DNA of 64,000 nt, from positions 558,001 to 622,000 of the forward strand of contig CAUWAG010000004.1 of the NCBI GenBank assembly GCA_963556695.1, read 5' to 3'. Below are positions 1-12,097 of the stretch, piece after piece. The stretch's first letter is position 1, and each line of letters opens with the position of its first letter. Made by a program: the position numbers and the translations under genes. This DNA comes from Anthostomella pinea. Its lineage: Eukaryota > Ascomycota > Sordariomycetes > Xylariales > Xylariaceae. A model generated the notes under the pieces. The model was not told the DNA's origin. It made no database searches and saw only the letters and a program-made list of their open reading frames with translations.

Positions 1-478
1 AAAACCCATCACCCCAGGGTAAGATGCAATTCGTATCGAGGAGCATCAGGCTGCGGTACCTGCAGCCGTGGAAGGCGTGGGCCCGGAAAGCGATCGTGCC
101 AGCGATGTCGTGTGCAATCACGGCCGGCTGGCTTCCTGGCCCGCTCTTGCCGTCGAGCTGGAGGTGTCCGAGCAGGGCTGAGAGGACGACTGCTTGCGCC
201 TTGACAGATGTGTCGCCTACAAAGCCGTTGCCGTCTGTTGGCTCAGATTGTGCGCCTTCTTCTCGGGTCTGGGACTCGCCATAGCCGGGCAGGTCGTACA
301 AGAGGATCCGGCACCTGAACGTCGCTGTTAGAGCTTCGGCTATGGGTCGGAAGACGATTGAAGACCATGGTGTGCCGTGGACGAAGACTACTGTCTTTGC
401 CGCGTTGTCCACGTCGCGGAGTTCGTACTTGACTCGCTAGCCGGAGTTAGAGAAACTGTTGGGTAGAGATGTCTGCAT
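1..478 (-). pseudogene. alpha/beta-hydrolase (haloalkane dehalogenase/epoxide hydrolase type), 5' part, in-frame TAG
   Basis: The minus strand reads as the N-terminal ~155 residues of an alpha/beta-hydrolase; the rest lies beyond the window edge. Visible are the oxyanion motif HGTPWSS, the strand-turn segment LLYDLPGYGES, and a nucleophile elbow HDIAG with Asp in the nucleophile position, as in haloalkane dehalogenases and epoxide hydrolases. The likely ATG is at 478, but codon 14 is TAG (437-439), directly before RVKYELRD. Everything after it is open to the window edge. No upstream exon gives a frame that would make the TAG a splice acceptor, although CTAAC lies just before it. The gene is therefore a nonsense allele, an edited transcript, a sequence error, or one whose first exon was missed. 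Family assignment is fairly sure; substrate unknown. Confidence 0.7.
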
Positions 479-1160
479 GGCTGCGATGTTGTGCTGAGAA
501 GAATGTGAAGCTTCACCTGGTCTTTAATAATAGGAGCCTGTTCGGGAGGCCAGTTTCATGCTGAAGAAAGATCTCTAGATGTACCTACCGCCTAGACGCC
601 AGACTTATTAGACGAAGGATCACTAGATGTAGAATTAAGGGCGTGATTATTAGCGTACAAGTTTACACCAGTCAGGTTAGTATGTAAAGGGGACGGCCTT
701 ATCGTCGTTTGATCATTTGGTCGATTGTCGATTGTACCACTCGTAGCAGCATAGGTACTGCACATTCGCAGGCGATGAGCTCATCGCCAGCGCGCCTAAA
801 AGTATCCTGGATCATGATCGAAAAACGGCAGTCAAACACACGGCAACGTCGGCAAAGGTTCGATGGCCTCGATGGCACGATGAGTGACGGATCGGCCTTG
901 AGCGCTTCAAAAGACCAGCTGCGAGCGTTGTATCTGTATACGTCCGGTGCTCAGCTTTTATGCCCTGCCCTTCTCGTCAACTCAGAGTCAACATTGAACA
1001 TGCCACAATAAAGGTATCAACAAAAGAGGAAAACAGCAACGGGAAGAATTGTTGTGGATCACTGTGATATTCACGATGACCTTGACCTTTCATTGCCTCT
1101 TGAGCAGAGACACTAAATCGACAAGGCAACGCGAAGTATTACACCAACAACACAGCGCTC
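479..1160. other. intergenic, no gene seen
   Basis: Region between the start of the alpha/beta-hydrolase and the 3' end of the aminopeptidase. A ~100-codon open frame at 709-1011 (+) has no recognisable motif or splice context. I see nothing else. Confidence 0.5.
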
Positions 1161-2992
1161 CTAATACGCCCTCTTCCCGTGCCGCGTCGGCTTCTCCGGG
1201 AAGTTATACTTCCTAGGCCCCAACATCCGCCTCGTCACCGATGTCGTCGCATTGCGCGTCGGGAAGTCCCCCCAGCCCCTCCCATACGTCGCGACCGCAT
1301 GCGAAATGGCCTTGCTCGTGATCTCGAACGCGTCCGTCGCCAAATTCGTCACATTGTCGGCCGCCGAGTGATAATTCTGGTCGTACCACTCCCCCGCGAC
1401 ACCTCCAAACAGCTCGACCTCCTCCGCCGTCTTGGTGCCATCAGAGCCCGTGTCGAGCCCGCCGCACGGCACCCCGGCCTCCAGGAAGGGCCCGTAGTCG
1501 CTGCGGCCGCTGAACTCGGCGCCGACGAACGACAGGTCCTGCGATACGTAGTAGGCCTCGAACAGCGCCTCGGCCTGCGCCGACCCGGCCGGGCCGCTGA
1601 CGTTGAAACTGCTGCCGTCGCCGTCGTAGATGCCCAGCACGTAATTCGGCGACGCAATCATGTCAAAATTAAGATAAAGCCGGATCTTGTCCATGACGGC
1701 CGCCGTCGCCGTCTCCGTGTAGTGGTACGCGCCCAGCAGCCCTTCCTCCTCGGCCGTCCACCACGCGAAGCGCACCTGGTTGCTCGTGCGCCAGCTCGCG
1801 AGCGCCTTGGCGATGGTCAGCAAGCCGCAGGACCCGGACCCGTTGTCGTTGATGCCGGGCCCGGCCGACACGGAGTCCGAGTGCGCGCCGAGGAAGAGCA
1901 CGTTGTCGGCGTCGCCGTGCTTGGAGGACGCTACTACGTTGTAGCTGGTCGTGTTGGCTACGTAGGCCCAGAATTCTCCTGTGCTGGTGAGGGGCGTGCT
2001 GCCGGCTTCGTACGCCTCGAGGAGGCGGAGGCCGTCTGGTCGGGAGATGCCGCCTACGGGGATCTGGGAGGGCTTTTGTCAGACTTATTTGTTTGGCAGT
2101 AGGTACCTACCTGGCAATGATGCCTCTCTCCAGGGGGTCTTACCAAGTCATTCGCGCCGCCTAATGTGCCGCTCACGATACCAACGTCCTCGTTGTTATA
2201 GATGATAGCACCAACGGCGCCCTTAGCCCCGGCGAACTGGATCTTCTCGACGAAAGTGCAGTCACCCCTAGCAATAAGAGCAATGTTACCGGCGAGGGTG
2301 TCCGGGTGGTCGTCCTATTCACCCAGATCAGCTTCATACCGCTTACTAGACTGTCTACTCATGGCCCAGAGAAGCGCTTTCTTACAGCAGTGCAACCCAG
2401 GTTAGCGACGGGAACCAGCGGCACATCCGCCCAAGTCCCATTGTTCGAGAACTCAAAGTCGCCCGCCTCGAGGGTCTCGCCGTTGACGGCGAGCGTGGCC
2501 GCCGAGGCGATCGTGACCTCGGTCGTGAATGCCTGCTTCTCGATGTCGTAGTAGTCGCCGAGGGCGCTGAGCTCGTCGACGAAGTACTGGACGCTGTTGA
2601 GGTGGCCTTCGGTGCCGTGAAGCTATTCCAAGCAGTGGTCAGTCCGTGATTAGTTCATAATTCATGACTGACCGGGGAAAGACCAGATATATGCTGGGTG
2701 GTGGATGTTTGTTTGTGACATACTCGGTTTCTGTATGGTGTCGCGTAGGCGATGTCCTCCAGGCTCTGGGCGCAGGTCATCAAGTCCTCGAGTACGATGG
2801 AATCGACGAGGGCTTTCTGATACCACACAAGTCAGTACGGCGCCATGACCGAGCTTGTTGCTGAGGCTATCGTCTCACATCTTGCACCAAAGGCAGCGTG
2901 CTATTGCTGCGTCGGCCGATCCGCTCTGCGTTGCCAGTCCAGGCAAGCAGGCTGGTAGCCGTGAGGGCCAGAGTAGAGCTGATAGACTTCAT
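1161..2992 (-). CDS. M28 family aminopeptidase (aminopeptidase Y-like), secreted or vacuolar
   Basis: Zinc-dependent exopeptidase that removes N-terminal residues from peptides. Five exons read 2992-2879, 2816-2724, 2622-2386, 2314-2144 and 2063-1161, giving about 505 aa, the usual family length. The start at 2992 is followed by a clear signal peptide (MKSISSTLALTATSLLAW). A PA (protease-associated) domain occupies the middle (ALIARGDCTF, AIIYNNEDVG). The C-terminal half carries the M28 metal and catalytic pattern: GAHSDS, GINDNGSG, TAEEEGLLGA, LNFDMIAS and YHSAADN. All junctions are GT..AG; the intron ending at 2315 has a CTGAT branch site and removes an otherwise in-frame TAG. Several N-glycosylation sequons suit the secretory route. 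The cellular destination, vacuole or outside, cannot be told from sequence. Confidence 0.9.
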
Positions 2993-3845
2993 GATGCCTC
3001 AGTGGAAGTAGCGACAGCAGTCTGGGAGCGAGAGACGGCGTCTTCAGGTCTGGACGAGCAAGGAACGGGAATCGCGAGCTTGAAGTACCTGGACAAACAG
3101 CGGCATTCTATAGGCGGCCAGCGAGGAGGCGTATGGTATATTTTACTACTTAATTCTCCATACTCTCGGCCTGCTCTTGGCTACATATCAGATCGTCTAT
3201 GATAACCCTTCTTCCTATCGAGAGGCAGGTCGAGGTCTCAGTCCACCACTCGTGGTTCATATAGTAGCAACAGCTCCAGACCCATAGCCAAGGAGGCCAA
3301 GCCGTGCGGGCAACCATGATAGGAAAATGTAGGAGGAAACACAACCTCTGGCCAAGAGTATCGTGGTATCGTTGGAGCAGAGCAGTGGGCTGGTAGGAGA
3401 GCCAAGATGTCGCCGCGATACGGTTGCAATGAGGTCGGGCCTCGCACCTCGGCAATGCCAGGCACGTCAGGGATATGTCTATAAGTCGTGATTGCATCAC
3501 CTTCCCGATGCAGCCGCCAAGTACGAAGGCCGGGTTGTGCGGGGGCGAACTACTATGGAGCTATCTATCGAAAGAAAACGCAAATCCGGAGCCAAGCCAT
3601 CGCTATCCCTTACATATGGAAATATTCTTGATCGTCTTCCGCCAAGCACGTTCTGCGTGACGACTTGCTTAATCACGTCAAGCCTTGTTTCTCGACAAGC
3701 CAGCAAGCAATTCAACAACAGGAAGCTGCTTTTCTTGGCTCGGGTTCGTACCATATGTCTAGATCTTGGGTTTCATGTATCGTAGCAGACATTAACACCC
3801 TATACTACTTACAGATATCTCCCAGCGTTATAATGCGTATACCTT

Positions 3846-3908
<63 letters not shown>

Positions 3909-4082
3909 GCGGAGCTCACTCATGGCTGGCAGCCTCCTGAGAAGGCGAATGTACCTATGACAGATCGTGCCTGGACTCGGGGGTAAAGCGGCCGAGGGCG
4001 AGGATGGCAAATACGGCCTGAAAACCCAGAAGAAATGCTCTGGGACGAGCGAAGAACTTGACCCGTTCCTTTCCCTTCCAGT
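2993..4082. other. intergenic with AAC microsatellite
   Basis: Separates the aminopeptidase promoter from the 3' end of the GH28 gene. Open frames here (for example 3150-3500 minus) lack motifs. The only definite feature is the trinucleotide tract at 3846-3908. Confidence 0.5.
3846..3908. repeat. (AAC)21 microsatellite
   Basis: A perfect run of about 21 AAC units (63 bp). Poly-Asn on the plus strand and poly-Cys/Val/Leu on the minus are artefacts of the repeat rather than protein. Probably variable in length between isolates. Confidence 0.95.
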
Positions 4083-5558
4083 TTAAGAACATCCCGTCCC
4101 ATTCAACCCATGCACCCCGCCCTCCTCCACGAACTCGCACTTCCCAGTCCCCGTCAACCTCGTCGCATTCTCCGCCGTCCTCAGCTGCAACCCCTCAAAA
4201 TCCACGTTATAGCACGGCCACTCCTCACTGCAGTTCACGCTCGCCGTGGTGCTCTTCCCATTCAGATAGCCCGTGAAGTTGACAAACGCCACGTTCGAGA
4301 CGGCCATGTGGCTGGTGCCGGAATAGCTGCCGTTATCGCCGCTGTCCTGCGTGATGGCGGGCCCGGCGTCGGCGCCGTGCACGCTGAAGTTGGCGAACAG
4401 AACGTTGCGCACGACGCCCCAGCCCCCGCCGCGCGGCTCGCCGGCCGATTCGTAGCTGGTTTGTGGGACCAGCGCGCCGACCCAGGTCTTGATGTAGGCG
4501 CTGTTGTGGAGGTCTTCGTTGTAGCGCAGGACCTGTATGTAGGGTTGAGAAGGAAGATTAGCAAGGGGTGTTTAGGGGGACGGGGTTGTGGAAGTTCGAC
4601 GACGTACGGTGACGTCGGTGATGCGAATATTCTCTACACTGGAGTCCTCGAGGTACTGGCCGAGGCTGCCAATGGCCATGCCGTTGCCGCCGTGGCAGGT
4701 GGCGTTCTGGACGTCGATGTTGTAGGACCGCGGCTTGATGGCGATGCAGTCGTCACCTCCCTGGTACACGAAGTTCGTCAGTCGGATGTTTCTGGCATCC
4801 ATGGTGTCTGTGATGGACAGTCTGTTCAGTAAAGTCTGTTGTAGTACGGAAAGGCACAGAGATTGAAGCGAGCTGTGCGCACCAAAGCCATCAGTGTTCT
4901 GAACCCAGTTGCTTCCCCACGGCGCCTGCGTGGCAGTGGCGTTACAATAGATGTTGTCAAAGGCCATATCGGTGCCGTTCATGATATTGATGCTCCAAAG
5001 CGGCGGCTGCTTGACGAAGAAGTTCTTCACCGTAACATCGCTGACATTCCAAAACACAAACGGCATCGGCCTGCCCGGTTGCGTGTCGCCCGCTTCGGTA
5101 GTGTACCAAACATCGCCGTTGCCATTGATACCGCCCGTCCCGTAGCCGTCGATGTAGATGTGATGGCCGGTCAGGACGAAGCCCGCGCGGTGGTTCTGGA
5201 AGGCGACCGGGTACGCGTTGTTGCGCCAGTAGTCCAGGTCCGGGGAGAAGGTCCACTGACCGCGCCAGGAGATGCGGACGTCGTCGACGACGGGGTTGAG
5301 GCGCGTCGCGATGTAGTAGTTTTGGTCTTCGGGGAATATCACGTCGCCACCGGAACCGCAGTCGTCAAAGGCCTGCAGGATTGATGGGACATCGTCCTCC
5401 TCGCCGCCGCTGGCTTGCACTGTACATTGTTTTCGCCCATCGAGCAACGATTGCGTCACGCTTCCGGCGAGGGAAGGGGCGAGAAGATGAACTGACAAGA
5501 CCAAGAAATATGACAGAAACATGACCGGAAGTTCAAGGTTCGAGACCCGTGGTAGCAT
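4083..5558 (-). CDS. glycoside hydrolase family 28 (exo-polygalacturonase/rhamnogalacturonase-like), secreted
   Basis: Pectin-degrading beta-helix enzyme. Three exons, 5558-4883, 4807-4608 and 4532-4083, give about 441 aa. The first intron splits a codon so that the frame joins as NTDGFDTMDARN, restoring the GH28 motif NTDGF that is obscured when read straight through. Other family motifs are GGDDCIAIK (catalytic DD) and a CHGGNGMAIGSLG loop. In place of the endo-enzyme RIK is LRYNEDLHNSAYIKTW, which suggests an exo-acting type. A hydrophobic N-terminus (MFLSYFLVLSVHLLAP) is a signal peptide; the Met at 5522 would give a cleaner one than that at 5558. Many NxS/T sequons. Exact substrate, galacturonan or rhamnogalacturonan, is inference. 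Confidence 0.88.
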
Positions 5559-6419
5559 GAAAATATGGCGATGACGACCTCATATAACCTCCGCTGATCG
5601 AGCCGCAGCCTGCAAGGCATTTTCGTATTTCCATTTCGATTGGCGGCAAATTGGCCCTGAAGATCATGGAGACACTGTCGCACCTTACCCGCGGAGACCC
5701 CAGCATTGGCGTATTTAGAAGACCGTGAAAGGTTCGGTTGATGTTCGACCGAGGCGATGGAGGTGAGGAGGTACTGCCACTTACAAGCGAAGTGTCGCTG
5801 GCCCACCTAACCATGACCAACCTGCCACCCTTGAGGGAGTCGACGGATGATATCGCGTCGGAACTTTGATAGTCGGAACTCATGTTCGATACAGTTTGCT
5901 GTTCGACTTACAGTGGCTGGAAAACTTCTACATGTTAGAGTGGCTGCTCCGAATGTTGTCGACCCATCTGCCACCGGCACAGAAGTGATCTGTGATTTCG
6001 TATGGCCTTCGGAGAAGCGTGAAGCCAACCATCAACGACTATTCGTACCCGACTTCAACAATGCCTCGCTAGAAGGGGAATCATGGGATAAACAACCAAA
6101 ACCTGTAGTCATTCCCCAAGCCAGCTCGTGGGCTTCCAGTACCCAGAGCTTGGAGGTTGAAAAGTCACTGCACTTTCGCCAAGTAAGCTTCGTAGCACTC
6201 GCCTTTTCAGTATGGTATCTTGATTACAAGCAATACGTCTGTGTCGTCTAGACCAGACCTGGTCTACCGAGCCAGGGCACGTCTTTTGCTTCCAAACAGG
6301 AACAGTATCCTCAGAACGCCAGTGCCCCCAGATGCAATGCCACGAATATCGAGAACGCCCGGGAATTTTCCTCCATCAAACGATCAGAACCTTATTGAGC
6401 CGCTAGATCTCAGACCAGC
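5559..6419. other. intergenic, no convincing gene
   Basis: Two overlapping open frames (5533-5883 minus, 5847-6251 plus) have no motifs and no convincing splice joins. A short orphan gene on the minus strand, around 5807-6028, cannot be excluded. Confidence 0.4.
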
Positions 6420-7718
6420 CTATAGTCTGTTTTCTCTCTCGCGCTCGACCTCATACTTGAAGTCAAAGTATCCCTTGTCGAAATGGTGGACTCGTACGTA
6501 GCCGTCCTCTCCGCCACTTGCGTAGCTCTTGCCGTTCGGGGCTGCCGCTACTGTGTTCTGAAATGGTTGTCAGCTCAAAAGCACTGTTAAAAATCGAAGA
6601 GCTATCATGCTCGAGCGCAATTCAAGAAGTGAAAACTTACCAGAGGTCCGAAGTGGCCTCTTACACGGCCGATCTCGTCTTCGAAGATCATGTGGTAGAA
6701 ACGCGCCTCGAACTTTCCTTGTCGTGCAGCAGTAGTTGTGACGTCCATAGCGGCCTGACCACCACCTAGAATGACATAATCCTTCTTCGGTGTAATGCAT
6801 GCGCTGTTGAGTGGCGTGTCAGAAACGTAGGTCTTCAAGAGCTCGAGGTCCCGAGCGGCCATTAGCCGCGCAGTTTTGTCCTTCGAAGCTGTGATGAAGT
6901 AGGTGCGGTCAGCCGACCACTGTAGATCTGTCACTGCCATGTCGAGTTCGTGGATGGGAACGTTGTCGATGAGTTCGCCGGTCTGTGTCAGCATTCGTTA
7001 GCATCCTGTCCTGGCTATCGTCCCGGTTTTGGCCAAAGAGGTCGTACCTTGCCATCGTATTGCGAAACGGAGCCGTCCTCGTGTCCGGCAATGATATACT
7101 TGCTCAGGTAACTCCAGCCAGCGACGGTAGCCTTGCTCTGGTCGCAGACGATGGTCATATCGCGCTCATCGCTCTGCTCAGCGTCGACACTCAGCTCGAT
7201 GGGCAGCACGACAATGCTACCCAGGTGGCCCATACGCTTTTCCGTCACACCCAGCAGGCGGCGACCGTCAGGGGTGAACTCGACGCGCTTGACGGCGGTC
7301 GGGAATTCCCAAGTCTTGAGGCATTTGCCGGTCTTGATCTCCCATAGGCGGATGGTGTTGTCGGCGCTGCCGCTCGCGATCATGGTCGAGGTGGGGTCTA
7401 CGTCGACAGTCCAGATAGCACCCTGGTGTCCCTTGTATGTACCGAGACGTTCGCCATTGTGTGAGAACCAGGCGCAGATCTGCTGGTCCTTGGCCGTGGA
7501 GAAGAGGAGGTCGCCGTCGGGGTTGAACCTGCGGTGGTGGTGGTGGTTAGTAGGAAGGCTTCGTCGCGGGGTAGATTCGCTCGTCAGAAGCTCGCAACGT
7601 ACTTGATCTGGGTCAGGGCACGTTCCTGTCGAAGATGTCAGTATGTGTCCAGAGCTGAGATACTGGCGACAGCGGGCCTTGGGCGACTTACGTGACCTGA
7701 AAGAAGAATAGGTCTCAT
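6420..7718 (-). CDS. TIF34: eukaryotic translation initiation factor 3 subunit I (WD40)
   Basis: eIF3i, a seven-bladed WD40 propeller of the eIF3 complex that helps recruit mRNA to the 40S subunit in the cytosol. Five exons: 7718-7692, 7625-7603, 7528-7048, 6982-6641 and 6557-6420, total about 336 aa, exactly the family size. The first exon encodes only MRPILLSGH and the second only eight residues, a fungal-type arrangement of tiny 5' exons. WD repeats are evident: [54 protein letters not shown] and [20 protein letters not shown]. The last motif is the conserved C-terminus of the family. All splice sites are canonical and the frame is clean. Confidence 0.96.
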
Positions 7719-8613
7719 TTTGGCGGTGTTGGTTGATTGACGTCTCGAGGCGAGCAAAGCGGCAGTGAAGATCGTGGGGTATGCTAGGATTTTTGAAGGG
7801 TTGTGCGTGCACGTGATGATAAATGGATGGAGAGAGAAGGTTCGCAGCTGGCTGGGGGTACGGTGGGATTCAACCACTAAGATCCGTTTCTTCCAAGGGG
7901 CTTCCAGCTGTATCAGTCCTGTAAATGTGGCCAAAACTCTCTCGCCCCCCCGCCCAGGTGAACATCAAAATTGTATGCGAATGGCTCCTCCAACATTGAC
8001 TCACCTCGTCAATTGTCTTTGAGCCCCTGACGTACTTTTAGAATTGCACACCGCGGCATAGGCGATTTGAGTCCACATAGAAGAGTCATCTCTTCTTCGG
8101 GACTTCCTGCACCGTATCTCAACATGGATAGCCAGCAGACGGGAACCGCCAGCATCTATGTCTACTTCCTTGTGATGAGTCAAGATACCTAGAACACCCG
8201 ATATCTATTAGAACGCTAGTTGAAGTCCTTCATGCAGTTTCGCAGCCCATAACCTAAATGCAACATGATTAGAGCTTTTTTGTTGACTCATCGGCGGCAT
8301 TGCATTTCCTATCTTTCTTGCAGCATCTTCAGACGAGTCTCGACACCGGATCCACGCTTGCTTCATTTTGACAACCAGATTTGGTTGCCATCTTGGAGAC
8401 GAGCGTGCTGGCTGTTGCCCACCTGCACTAACTGATAGATCCCGTTAACTCGACAGCGATCGGTACCTTGCAGCAAAGCCTATCCATAGGTGCCCGGGAA
8501 GGATTCTGGTTGAGTCATTGAATAGTCAAACTGAATAGAGCGTGCTATCTTTTCTGGTAGGTGGCTAACCTTAGCTCTTTGCGGGCCAGAGGCTGGGAGC
8601 ATACGAAGGAACG
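7719..8613. other. divergent promoter region between TIF34 and C1-THF synthase
   Basis: The two genes diverge from this ~0.9 kb. No open frame here has recognisable features and no clear TATA box is seen. Confidence 0.5.
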
Positions 8614-11600
8614 ATGACTGTGTCCAACCGACTTCGTTGCTGTCATCACAATCTGCCTTCCACGACGCCAATGACCGTCCTGTCTATGCAGCGTCAGAGG
8701 TTGATCCCAGCTGCACGTGTACGACCCGTCACAGTCACATTCTCTGCGGAAAGTAGACGCAACTACAGCTACAGCTACAGTTACGGCCGCCAGCAGCGTC
8801 AAGCCTCCTCGATAGTAGCTCCGGATTGCGGCACCCGAAAACCCTGCAGATCGGCCAGTTCCCAACTTCCCCTTCCGGTTCAGGCACGCCATATTTCTTC
8901 CTCCGCCCGGCCTCCAGTCTTATTTCAACCTCACACTCGACTTGGTGCCTGCGAAGTGACTCTCGCGAAGGACAAGCCATTCCATCCCGCAGCTCTTCGC
9001 CGGTCATTCTCGACAAGCTTCCCCGCCATGGCCGCCACAAAGCTTGACGGGACTGCTATCGCAAAGTCGATCCGTGAGAGGCTTGCTGCTGAGATAGTCG
9101 AGCGCCAAAAGACCAGCCCGAAGTACCAGCCATGCCTCAAGATCATCCAAGGTACGTCTCATGCCGGCCTTCATACCTCGCTGGCTGCTGATACTAATCC
9201 AATTGGTGCTTAGTCGGTGATCGATCTGACTCTTGTAGGCGGTGACTCCTTCGCGCCCGCAATCATGTGTCACAACTAACGATCAATGCCTCAGCGACCT
9301 ATGTCCGCATGAAGCTCAAGGCTGCTCAAGAGGTATGCACTCAGTCATCATGTAGAAGTGGCATTACCACACGGATTTATCTAACATATGTGACTCATCA
9401 AGGCCAACATCAGCTGTGAGCTGCTGCACTTTCCTGAGACCATCACCGAATCAGAGCTATTGGCACACCTGCACATACTGAACAATGACGCTGCGGTAAC
9501 TGGCATTTTGGTCCAGCTGCCGCTGCCCAAGCACATTGACGAGTATACTGTCACTTCTGCCGTCACTGATGAGAAGGACGTCGATGGCTTCGGCACCACC
9601 AACATCGGCGAGCTTGCCAAGAAAGGTGGCCACCCTTACTTCGTCCCTTGCACCCCCAAGGGTGTTATGGTGCTGCTGAAGGAGGCGGGCATCGATCTTG
9701 CTGGCAAAGATGCAGTTGTTTTGGGCCGGAGCGACATCGTCGGCAGCCCTGTCAGCTACCTGCTGAAGAATGCCGACGCAACTGTCACCGTATGCCACTC
9801 CAAGACTCAGAACGTCGCCGAGAAAGTGAAGCAGGCCGATGTTGTCATAGGAGCGATAGGCCAGCCCGGTTATGTGAAGGGAGAATGGCTAAAGCCGGGG
9901 GCTGTGGTCATCGATGTTGGCACCAACTACATTCCTGATGCGTCCAAGAAGTCCGGCCAACGTCTCGTGGGTGATGTTGACTATGAATCGGCTTCTCAGG
10001 TTGCTTCATACATCACACCCGTTCCAGGTGGTGTTGGTCCAATGACGGTTGCCATGTTGTTGCAGAACGTCGTCGACGCCACAACCTCCTACTTTGAACG
10101 GCAAAAGCAGAGACATATTGTCCCACTTCCTCTCAAGCTCGAGACCAAGGTGCCCTCGGACATCGAAATCTCAAGATCACAACCACCGAAACAAATCACA
10201 CGAATGGCAGAAGAGGTTGGCATCGCACACCATGAACTGGAGCCTTACGGTGCATACAAGGCTAAGGTCGATCTGACCCTGTTGAAACGCTTGGAGCACC
10301 GACGTAATGGTCGCTATGTTGTCGTGACTGGCATTACGCCTACGCCCCTCGGTGAGGGCAAGTCTACCACTACCATGGGTCTCGCTCAGGCCTTGGGTGC
10401 TCACCTAGGTCGATTGACCTTCGCAAACGTCCGACAACCCAGCCAGGGCCCTACCTTCGGTATCAAGGGTGGAGCTGCGGGAGGTGGTTACAGTCAAGTC
10501 ATCCCCATGGACGAGTTCAATATGCACCTGACGGGTGACATTCACGCTATTTCGGCGGCGAACAATCTGCTTGCTGCTGCCATCGAGACCCGCATATTTC
10601 ACGAGAATACGCAAAAGGATGGTCCTCTGTACCGGAGACTGACGCCCTCCAAGAACGGCAAGCGGACTTTCGCGCCGGTCATGTTCCGCCGCCTGAAGAA
10701 GCTGAGAATCGACAAGACAGATCCAAACGAGCTTACAGAAGACGAAATCCACCGGTTTGCTAGATTGGATATCGATCCTGAGACCATCACCTGGAAACGT
10801 GTTCTGGATGTCAACGATCGTCATTTGCGCGGTATCACCGTTGGCGTGGCACCCACTGAGAAGGGCCAAACCAGGAACACTGGCTTTGACATCTCAGTGG
10901 CTAGCGAGTGCATGGCAATCCTTGCGATGAGCACGAGTCTTGCCGATATGAGAGAACGACTTGGCCGAATGGTTGTCGCTAGCTCGAGATCCGGTGATCC
11001 TGTAACCTGCGATGATATCGGAGCTGGAGGCGCCTTGACTGCACTGATGAAGGACGCCATCAAGCCAAACTTGATGCAGAGCTTGGAAGGCACGCCGGTC
11101 TTTGTGCACGCCGGCCCTTTCGCCAACATCAGCATTGGCAACAGTTCCATCCTGGCAGACAAGATGGCCCTCAAACTCACTGGAACCGAACCGGACGAGG
11201 ACCACAGCGCCAAGGCAGGTTTCGCCGTGACTGAAGCCGGCTTTGACTTCACGATGGGTGGCGAGCGGTTCTTCAACATCAAGTGTCGCGCATCTGGCCT
11301 CGTGCCTGACGTGGTCGTCGTTGTCGCAACTGTCCGTGCCTTGAAGGTCCACGGTGGCGGTCCGCCCATCGCCCCTGGAGCAGCTTTGGACAAAGTGTAC
11401 ATGGAAGAAAATGTCGAGGTCCTACGCAAGGGTTGCGTAAACTTGAAGAAGCACATCGAGAACGCAAGGGCGTACGGATGTCCTGTCGTCGTCGCCATCA
11501 ACAAGTTCGCCACGGACACCGATGCCGAGATCGCCGTCGTGCGTGAGGAGGCCATCTCGGCCGGAGCCGAAGATGCAATTCTAGCCAACCACTGGGCCGA

Positions 11601-12097
11601 AGGTGGCAAGGGAGCTATCGAACTTGCCAAGGGCGTCATTGCCGCCTCGGAGAAACCCAAGGATTTCAAGCTGCTCTACGACGTGGAAGGTGGCTCCGTC
11701 CAGGAGCGCATGGAAACCATCTGCAAGAAGATGTACGGTGCCGCCGCCGTCGAGTTCAGCGAGGTCGCCCAGAAGAAGGTCGACACGTACACGAAGCAGG
11801 GCTTTGGCAACCTGCCCATTTGCATTGCCAAGACGCAGTACTCGCTGTCGCACGACCCGGACCTCAAGGGCGCTCCGTCGGGCTTTACTGTGCCCATCCG
11901 CGATGTTCGCATGGCTGCTGGTGCTGGATATCTGTGAGTGATTCTGTTTTAAACGCTTCGAGCTTGAGTTTGCTAATCGTTTTGCTAGGTACGCTCTTGC
12001 GGCTGATATCCAGACCATTCCTGGCTTGCCTACCGCGCCGGGATATCTGAACGTCGATGTCGACTGCGAGACTGGCGAGATCGAGGGGCTTTTCTAG
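8614..12097 (+). CDS. C1-tetrahydrofolate synthase (trifunctional), with N-terminal extension
   Basis: Combines methylene-THF dehydrogenase, methenyl-THF cyclohydrolase and formyl-THF synthetase, interconverting one-carbon folates for purine, Met and thymidylate synthesis. Exons: 8614 (or 9028)-9151, 9214-9234, 9295-9332, 9403-11933 and 11989-12097. From the ATG at 9028 ([19 protein letters not shown]) the protein is about 940 aa, the normal cytosolic length. The frame is also open from an ATG at 8614, adding 138 Arg/Ser-rich residues ending [10 protein letters not shown], which resembles a mitochondrial presequence. The dehydrogenase/cyclohydrolase domain includes [16 protein letters not shown] and [16 protein letters not shown]. 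The synthetase domain carries the ATP site [15 protein letters not shown]. Exon 2 is a 21-nt microexon. Which start is used, or whether both are, is the open point. Confidence 0.94.

Noticed and set aside
1179..2102. 307-codon open frame on the plus strand
   Set aside because: Lies antisense to the well-supported aminopeptidase exons and arises from their GC-rich codon use.
3665..4010. Poly-Asn and poly-Cys proteins
   Set aside because: Translations of the AAC microsatellite.
4110..4832. 240-codon plus-strand frame
   Set aside because: Antisense to the GH28 gene and crosses its intron.
10821..11669. 282-codon minus-strand frame
   Set aside because: Antisense to the formyl-THF synthetase domain; no motif.
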